NCBI GenBank assembly: GCA_903921135.1
Contig: CAIXOY010000432.1
Span: forward strand, 1 to 11,361
Source: an uncultured Gammaproteobacteria bacterium
Lineage (GTDB): Bacteria > Pseudomonadota > Gammaproteobacteria > Pseudomonadales > UBA5518
Direction: 5' to 3'
DNA length: 11,361 nucleotides
The notes beneath the pieces are model-generated. The model saw only the letters and a list, made by a program, of their open reading frames with translations, did no database searches and was not told where the DNA came from. This document shows, piece after piece, positions 7,081 through 11,361 of this stretch (positions within the stretch are counted from its first letter, which is position 1; each line of letters opens with the position of its first letter). The translations under genes were made by a program, and so were the position numbers.

Positions 7081-7701
7081 ATGGCGAGGTATATCGGACC
7101 GACCTGCAAGCTCTCGCGCCGCGAGGGTACCGACCTCTTCCTGAAGAGCGGCGTACGCGCCCTCGACACGAAGTGCAAAACTGAAACCGCGCCTGGCGTT
7201 CACGGCCTGCGTCGGGGACGTCTGTCGGACTACGGCGTACAGCTTCGCGAGAAGCAGAAAGTGCGCCGCATCTACGGCGTGCTGGAGCGTCAGTTCCGCA
7301 ACTATTATCAGGAGGCTGCTCGCAAGCGTGGCGCCACCGGCGAGAACCTGCTCCGTCTCTTGGAGTGTCGCCTCGACAACGTCGTATACCGGATGGGCTT
7401 CGGCTGCACTCGCCAGGAGTCGCGCCAGCTCGTATCGCACAGCGCGATCCTGGTAAACGGCAAGAAACTCAACATCCCGTCGTACCAGGTGCAACCCGGT
7501 GACGTGATTTCGGTGCGCGAGCGCTCCAAGAAGCAACTGCGCATACAGTCGGCGATGGCGCTGGCGGCGCAGCGCGGTTCGATGGAGTGGATCGAGGTTG
7601 ACGCGAACAAGCTCGAGGGCACGTTCAAGCGGGCCCCGGACCGTATCGACCTGTCTCCCGACATCAACGAGAACCTGATCGTGGAGCTCTACTCGAAGTA
7701 A
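7081..7701 (+). CDS. rpsD: 30S ribosomal protein S4, probable alpha-operon repressor
   Basis: This 206-residue protein has the E. coli length. Its N-terminal domain begins MARYIGPTCKLSRREGTDLF and includes RGRLSDYGVQLREKQKVRRI. The S4 RNA-binding domain runs from about residue 97 to 157, with RLDNVVYRMGFGCTRQESRQ and HSAILVNGKKLNIPSYQVQ. The C-terminus is INENLIVELYSK. S4 is a primary 16S binder that nucleates 30S assembly and contributes to decoding fidelity and mRNA unwinding. In E. coli it also represses translation of the alpha mRNA. C9 and C32 are present, but the full four-cysteine zinc motif of some S4 proteins is not. Confidence 0.98.
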   Translation: MARYIGPTCKLSRREGTDLFLKSGVRALDTKCKTETAPGVHGLRRGRLSDYGVQLREKQKVRRIYGVLERQFRNYYQEAARKRGATGENLLRLLECRLDNVVYRMGFGCTRQESRQLVSHSAILVNGKKLNIPSYQVQPGDVISVRERSKKQLRIQSAMALAAQRGSMEWIEVDANKLEGTFKRAPDRIDLSPDINENLIVELYSK

Positions 7702-7737
7702 GCGGCTCTCCCTCAGATTCCATGCAGCAGGTGCTAT

Positions 7738-8736
7738 ATGCAATTGACCGTCAGTGATTTCCTCACCCCCCGGCTGATCGAAGTCCAGCAGGTTGCCCCG
7801 ACACGCGCCAAGGTTACGCTCGAGCCTCTGGAGCGCGGTTTTGGTCATACGCTGGGTAACGCGCTTCGCCGCATCCTGCTCTCCTCCATGCCCGGCTGTG
7901 CCGTTACGGAAGTCGAGATCGAAGGCGTCCTCCATGAATACAGCACCATTGAGGGCGTTCAGGAAGACGTTATCGATATTCTTCTCAACCTCAAGGGGCT
8001 TGCTGTTCTGCTCAACGGGCGCGAACACACCACCCTTACGCTGAGCAAGAAAGGCCCGGGTGTCGTCACGGCTGACGATATCCAGCGCGATCATGGCGTC
8101 GAGATCAAGAACCCCGAACACGTTATCGCCCACCTGAACAGCGGCGGGCAGCTGAAGATGCAGATCAAGATCGAGCGCGGCCGCGGCTACGTGCCAGCTG
8201 ACTCGCGTGAGAATTCCGAAGAAACGCGCTCCATCGGGCGGCTGCAGCTCGACGCTAGTTTCACGCCCGTTCGCCGCGTTGCTTACAACGTAGAGGCGAC
8301 CCGTGTCGAGCAGAGGACCGACCTCGACAAACTGATCATCGATCTCGAGACCAACGGCACGATAGACCCCGAAGAGGCAATCCGCCGTGCTGCGACGATC
8401 CTTCACGATCAGCTCCGTGTGTTCGTGAACCTCAAGGATTCCGAGCCTACTGGCGCTGGCTCCAAGGATGAGCCGCCGATCGATCCGATCCTGCTTCGTC
8501 CGGTTGACGATCTCGAGCTTACCGTGCGCTCAGCCAACTGCCTCAAGGCCGAGAACATCTACTACATCGGAGACCTGGTTCAGCGCACAGAGGTAGAGCT
8601 GCTCAAGACGCCGAACCTCGGGAAGAAGTCGCTTACAGAGATCAAGGACGTGCTTGCCTCGCGCGGGCTGTCGCTTGGTTTGCGCCTCGAGAACTGGCCG
8701 CCGGCCAACCTCAAGGGCGAGATCCGCGGGCACTGA
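7738..8736 (+). CDS. rpoA: DNA-directed RNA polymerase subunit alpha
   Basis: This 332-residue protein (E. coli 329) has both alpha domains. The N-terminal dimerisation domain contains LERGFGHTLGNALRRILLSS at residues 31-50, including the paired arginines (44-45) needed for core assembly, and later TPVRRVAYNVEATRVEQRTD. A linker at about 236-249 (PTGAGSKDEPPIDP region) leads to the C-terminal domain, LTVRSANCLKAENIYYIGDL at 261-280, then EVELLKTPNLGKKSLTEIKD. R264, N267, C268 and K270 match the E. coli UP-element-binding residues. The protein scaffolds RNA polymerase and contacts activators. It lies between rpsD and rplQ, the standard alpha-operon position. Confidence 0.99.
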   Translation: MQLTVSDFLTPRLIEVQQVAPTRAKVTLEPLERGFGHTLGNALRRILLSSMPGCAVTEVEIEGVLHEYSTIEGVQEDVIDILLNLKGLAVLLNGREHTTLTLSKKGPGVVTADDIQRDHGVEIKNPEHVIAHLNSGGQLKMQIKIERGRGYVPADSRENSEETRSIGRLQLDASFTPVRRVAYNVEATRVEQRTDLDKLIIDLETNGTIDPEEAIRRAATILHDQLRVFVNLKDSEPTGAGSKDEPPIDPILLRPVDDLELTVRSANCLKAENIYYIGDLVQRTEVELLKTPNLGKKSLTEIKDVLASRGLSLGLRLENWPPANLKGEIRGH

Positions 8737-8767
8737 GCCGCGAAACTGAATTCAAGGGAATAGAGTC

Positions 8768-9160
8768 ATGCGTCACCGTACTTCAGGCCGCCAGCTGAGC
8801 CGTAACAGCTCGCACCGAACCGCCATGTTCCGCAACATGGCCGTGTCGCTCGTCGAGCACGAGCTGATCCGGACCACTCTCCCCAAGGCGAAGGAGTTGC
8901 GGCGTTTTGCGGAGCCTCTGATTACGCTGGCCAAGAGCGATTCCGTAGCCAATCGCAGGCTCGCTTTCAGCCGCACTCGCAGCAAGGAAGCCGTCGGCAA
9001 GCTTTTCTCCGAACTGGGTCCTCGCTACAAGGAGCGCCCGGGTGGTTACATCCGGATCCTGAAGTGTGGCTTCCGGCCGGGAGACTCCTCGCCGATGGCC
9101 TTCGTCGAGTTGGTGGATCGTCCTCGGGCAGTGACGGGTGGTGGTGACGACGAGGAGTAG
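8768..9160 (+). CDS. rplQ: 50S ribosomal protein L17
   Basis: This 130-residue protein (E. coli 127) begins MRHRTSGRQLSRNSSHRTAM and contains TTLPKAKELRRFAEPLITLA, SVANRRLAFSRTR and GGYIRILKCGFRPGDSSPMA. L17 is a large-subunit protein near the tunnel exit. Its last dozen residues (AVTGGGDDEE) form a variable acidic tail. AAGGGAA precedes the start. It is the last gene of the alpha block and is followed within 25 bases by a strong terminator. Confidence 0.98.
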   Translation: MRHRTSGRQLSRNSSHRTAMFRNMAVSLVEHELIRTTLPKAKELRRFAEPLITLAKSDSVANRRLAFSRTRSKEAVGKLFSELGPRYKERPGGYIRILKCGFRPGDSSPMAFVELVDRPRAVTGGGDDEE

Positions 9161-9184
9161 TTCTCCTCTTCCGCCACAGCAGAG

Positions 9185-9211
9185 AAAAGGCCGGCAATTG
9201 CCGGCCTTTTT
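9185..9211. terminator. Intrinsic terminator between rplQ and the RTX gene, likely bidirectional
   Basis: A perfect palindrome spans 9185-9210. GGCCGGC (9189-9195) and GCCGGCC (9200-9206) flank an AATT loop, with AAAA on the left and TTTTT plus CTTTT on the right. Read rightwards it is a textbook GC stem followed by a T-run, ending the rplQ transcript. Read leftwards the A-tract becomes a T-run, so it can also end the minus-strand RTX transcript, whose stop codon is 26 bases away. Confidence 0.93.
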
Positions 9212-9236
9212 CTTTTGCGTGTCTGATTCGACTTTC

Positions 9237-11361
9237 TCAGGTCACCAAGAGGAAATCTCCCGCAGTCAGCTTTACCGGATGTGTGATGGATCCTACCTGT
9301 CCGAACTGCACAGGGTCGAAGTCTGAACCGCTACCGTCAGCATCGTAGAACAGCGCCCCGGAGACCTTGTTATAGATGATCCTGGTCAGCCCGGTTGCGA
9401 CTTCGCCGTTCTGCAGCAACTGATCTGGAGCAAGGCTGCCGGAGATGCCGGCATCGAAGGCGGTGAAGACGTCATCGTCCAATACGATCTTGTCGCGCTG
9501 CGAACGACTGAACGCACGAATCACGTCGATGTCAGGCCCCAGTGCCGTACTGCTATCGAACACAAACAAATCCGCACCCGAGCCTCCGATGAGAAGGTCA
9601 GCTCCGGCCCCGCCCACCAGCATGTCGGACGCAAGTCCACCGAACAGCGTGTCTGAACCCGCTCCCCCGGTTAGGGTATCTGACCCGCCCGCTCCGTTAA
9701 GTTTATTTGCCCCTGTGTTCCCGACTATTAGATTGGCAGACAGGTTCCCTGTCGCAGAGCTCGACGCCAATCCGGACAAGCGCAACTCCTCTATGTTGCC
9801 TGCCAGCAACCGAACGGCGATTGCACTTTGAACCACATCGTAGCCGCCACCGGCGAATTCGGTGATGGAGTCGCCGAAGCCGAGGATGTAAAAATCATCC
9901 CCCGAGCCTCCTCGCAAGACATCGGCGTCCAAACCGCCGGAAAGAGTGTCGTTTCCGTCACCCCCGGCAAGGGTGTCTTGCCCGGCGGCGCCAGAGAGGA
10001 CATCGTTGCCGCCAAGCCCTGTCAGCGTGTTAGCAAGAGCGTTCCCAGTGAGGGCGTTATCAAGGACGTTGCCGGTTCCTGTGTTGGCCACGCTGCCCGT
10101 GAGGAGCAGGTTCTCGAGATTTGCCTTCAAGGTCCAGGAGACCGAACTGTTGACCTGGTCGATTCCCTGATCAGGACCTTCGAACACGACATCATTCAGC
10201 GAAACAACATAAACGTCGTTGCCATCGCCACCAATGAGAGAGTCAGCCTCGGCTCCGGCGCCGCCGTGCAAGGTGTCATTCCCTGCGCCACCCGACAGGG
10301 TGTCGGCACCGGCCTCACCGAACAGTGCGTTCCCGCCGCTGTTTCCGGAAAGCACATTCCCGATGGCGTTACCCGCGCCTCTCAGAGGGTCTGTACCGGT
10401 CAGGTACAGATCTTCCACTTCGTCGGGCAAAACAAAACTCACGCTCGACGACACCGAGTCATGACCGTTGCTGGCTCGCTCAATGATGGAGCTGTTGCCT
10501 GCGACGATGTAACGGTCGTCCCCTTCGCCGCCATCCGCCCGGAGCGCGCCTGTCCCTGAAAGGTTTATCTCATCCGAGAGGGAGGAGCCGGTCAGTGTCG
10601 GTGTCAGCAGTACACCGTTCTGATCGAGGCGAAGGCCATAGATTCCAAGTCCACTCCCATCTTGTCCTGGTGACTGCCAGAGCAACAACAGATTGCCCGT
10701 CGGCGCACTCGCCGGGGCAGTGAGAGTCTGGTTTCCCGTAGTGAAAGCATTGAGCCGAACTTCAGAAGACTGAGGTATATCGTCGGCACTGAAGCTACGA
10801 AAGAACGCGCCGCCTGAGCTCCCGTCTTGGCTGTCCGAGGTCCAGGTGAATGCGTAACCCCCATCCTGAAGGGGTATGACACGCGGCAAGGTCTGTGCCC
10901 CCGCGACTGTTTCGTTGACCTGAATCTCATCGCTGATGGCTGTGCCTGCAGCAGAAAAATGCCGCGCGAAAACGCCAGCAAGGGCACCGTCCTGTCCATT
11001 TGACACCCATGTGACGACGAAACTGCCGTCTTGCAGGACTGCGACGGCGGGTGAGACTTGCGAGCTGAATGTCGTGGAGTTGACGAGAAACTCATCGCCT
11101 GCCGCGAACCCAGCCCCATCAAAGATGCGGCAGAAGACATTTGGCTCGCGGCCCTGATGATAGGACGTCCAGACCGCTACGAATCCACCGTTCTCGAGGG
11201 GGGCTACGGTTGGCTCGTATTGCTCATCCAGCGTGGACTGGTTGACCGCGATTTCGCCTCCTTGTGGCGTTCCGTCCGCAGCGAACGTCCGCGCGTAAAC
11301 GCCCCATCCACTGCCATCCTGGAGGTCTGAAAACCAGCTGACCACAAAGCCGCCAGTGGCC
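9237..11361 (-). CDS. RTX-type calcium-binding repeat protein, probably type I secreted (partial, N-terminus beyond window)
   Basis: The frame stays open to the right edge, so 707 residues are visible and the true start lies outside. The GTG at 11343-11345 is only an internal Val inside a repeat. Numbering from that codon, residues 1-240 form an array of 54-55-residue repeats (about QDGSGxGVYAR, EIxVN, DGGFVVTW). Residues about 272-596 hold many glycine-rich RTX nonapeptides of the GGxGxDxL type, such as GGAGNDTLHGG and GGDGNDTLSGG. Such repeats bind calcium and fold as a parallel beta-roll outside the cell. The last 100 residues (DIDVIRAFSRSQRDKIVLDD, ALFYDADGSGSD, final GDFLLVT) resemble the C-terminal region of type-I-exported serralysin-type proteins, with an uncleaved terminal secretion signal. 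No enzyme domain is visible, so the activity (adhesin, surface layer, protease, lipase) is unknown. Confidence 0.93.
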   Translation of the reverse strand, partial: ATGGFVVSWFSDLQDGSGWGVYARTFAADGTPQGGEIAVNQSTLDEQYEPTVAPLENGGFVAVWTSYHQGREPNVFCRIFDGAGFAAGDEFLVNSTTFSSQVSPAVAVLQDGSFVVTWVSNGQDGALAGVFARHFSAAGTAISDEIQVNETVAGAQTLPRVIPLQDGGYAFTWTSDSQDGSSGGAFFRSFSADDIPQSSEVRLNAFTTGNQTLTAPASAPTGNLLLLWQSPGQDGSGLGIYGLRLDQNGVLLTPTLTGSSLSDEINLSGTGALRADGGEGDDRYIVAGNSSIIERASNGHDSVSSSVSFVLPDEVEDLYLTGTDPLRGAGNAIGNVLSGNSGGNALFGEAGADTLSGGAGNDTLHGGAGAEADSLIGGDGNDVYVVSLNDVVFEGPDQGIDQVNSSVSWTLKANLENLLLTGSVANTGTGNVLDNALTGNALANTLTGLGGNDVLSGAAGQDTLAGGDGNDTLSGGLDADVLRGGSGDDFYILGFGDSITEFAGGGYDVVQSAIAVRLLAGNIEELRLSGLASSSATGNLSANLIVGNTGANKLNGAGGSDTLTGGAGSDTLFGGLASDMLVGGAGADLLIGGSGADLFVFDSSTALGPDIDVIRAFSRSQRDKIVLDDDVFTAFDAGISGSLAPDQLLQNGEVATGLTRIIYNKVSGALFYDADGSGSDFDPVQFGQVGSITHPVKLTAGDFLLVT
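9558..10532 (-). repeat. RTX glycine-rich nonapeptide region, organised in three larger modules
   Basis: This part encodes residues about 272-596 of the RTX protein. A higher-order unit recurs: GGxGxDxYxV, a short acidic stretch, SSVSxxLxxxxExLxLTG, xGTGNxxxNxLTGN, then several GGxGxDTLxGG turns. The unit heads lie at residues 272, 372, 479 and 587, giving steps of 100, 107 and 108. The last head leads into the C-terminal export region instead of another unit. Confidence 0.88.
10626..11361 (-). repeat. Tandem 54-55-residue repeats in the visible N-terminal part of the RTX protein
   Basis: Five copies can be aligned on the motif QDGxxxGVFARxF, whose final F (or L) falls at residues 21, 75, 130, 185 and 240, a step of 54 or 55 residues (162-165 bases). 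Each copy also has an EIxVN-like strand, a QxxPxVAxL segment and a DGGFVVTW-like strand. The second copy is diverged (HQGREPNVFCRIF). The array continues off the right edge. I do not recognise a named fold. The pattern suggests repeated beta-strands, possibly blades of a propeller. Confidence 0.82.

Noticed and set aside
7003..8406. Long minus-strand open frame (467 codons) opposite rpsD and rpoA
   Set aside because: It lies antisense to two certain genes. Its translation shows no recognisable domain, and such frames are expected opposite GC-rich, codon-biased genes.
9828..10559. Plus-strand open frame of 243 codons inside the RTX gene
   Set aside because: It is the complement of glycine-rich RTX codons. 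The repetitive translation mirrors the repeats, and the minus-strand protein is clearly the real one.
11343..11345. GTG as the start of the RTX gene
   Set aside because: The same frame continues upstream to the window edge with residues ATGGF, which complete the DGGFVVTW-like repeat strand. The GTG is an internal valine.

Overview
The window is dominated by a bacterial ribosomal-protein superoperon. It holds the tail of the S10 block (end of rplP, then rpmC and rpsQ), the complete spc block (rplN-rplX-rplE-rpsN-rpsH-rplF-rplR-rpsE-rpmD-rplO-secY-rpmJ) and the complete alpha block (rpsM-rpsK-rpsD-rpoA-rplQ). All are on the + strand, from base 1 to about 9160. Every gene is full length and close in size to its Escherichia coli counterpart, apart from rplP, which is cut by the window edge. 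A strong palindromic terminator follows rplQ. After it lies the 3' part of a large minus-strand gene for an RTX-type, probably type-I-secreted protein, which runs off the right edge.

The gene order points to a gammaproteobacterium. secY is followed directly by rpmJ with no infA between them (betaproteobacteria usually have infA there), S14 is the zinc-free 101-residue type, and the proteins read closely like those of E. coli. Base composition is GC-rich (about 60 % by eye). I cannot name the genus. Xanthomonas-like bacteria are less likely because rpmJ is present at this position.

Layout: 1-541 is the end of the S10 block. A 49-base gap, where E. coli has its spc promoter, separates it from the spc block at 591-6145, whose genes are spaced by a few bases or overlap (ATGA between rpmD and rplO, TGATG between rplO and secY). 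A 109-base gap at 6146-6254 carries a plausible sigma70-type promoter for the alpha block (6255-9160). The interval 9161-9236 holds the terminator, which lies between two convergent genes and looks usable from both sides. The RTX gene fills 9237-11361.

The operon proteins build both ribosomal subunits, provide the main subunit of the Sec translocon (SecY) and supply the RNA polymerase alpha subunit. Two regulatory loops known from E. coli are relevant: S8 represses the spc mRNA and S4 represses the alpha mRNA. At the start of rplE I can fold a helix at the same place as the E. coli S8 target, with different bases but preserved pairing. I could not recognise the S4 pseudoknot.

The operon itself is ordinary. 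The parts most worth a second look are the candidate S8 site, the alpha promoter and the RTX protein, which combines a regular 54-55-residue repeat array with three larger RTX modules. I see no convincing novel system, mobile element, CRISPR array, tRNA or rRNA gene.
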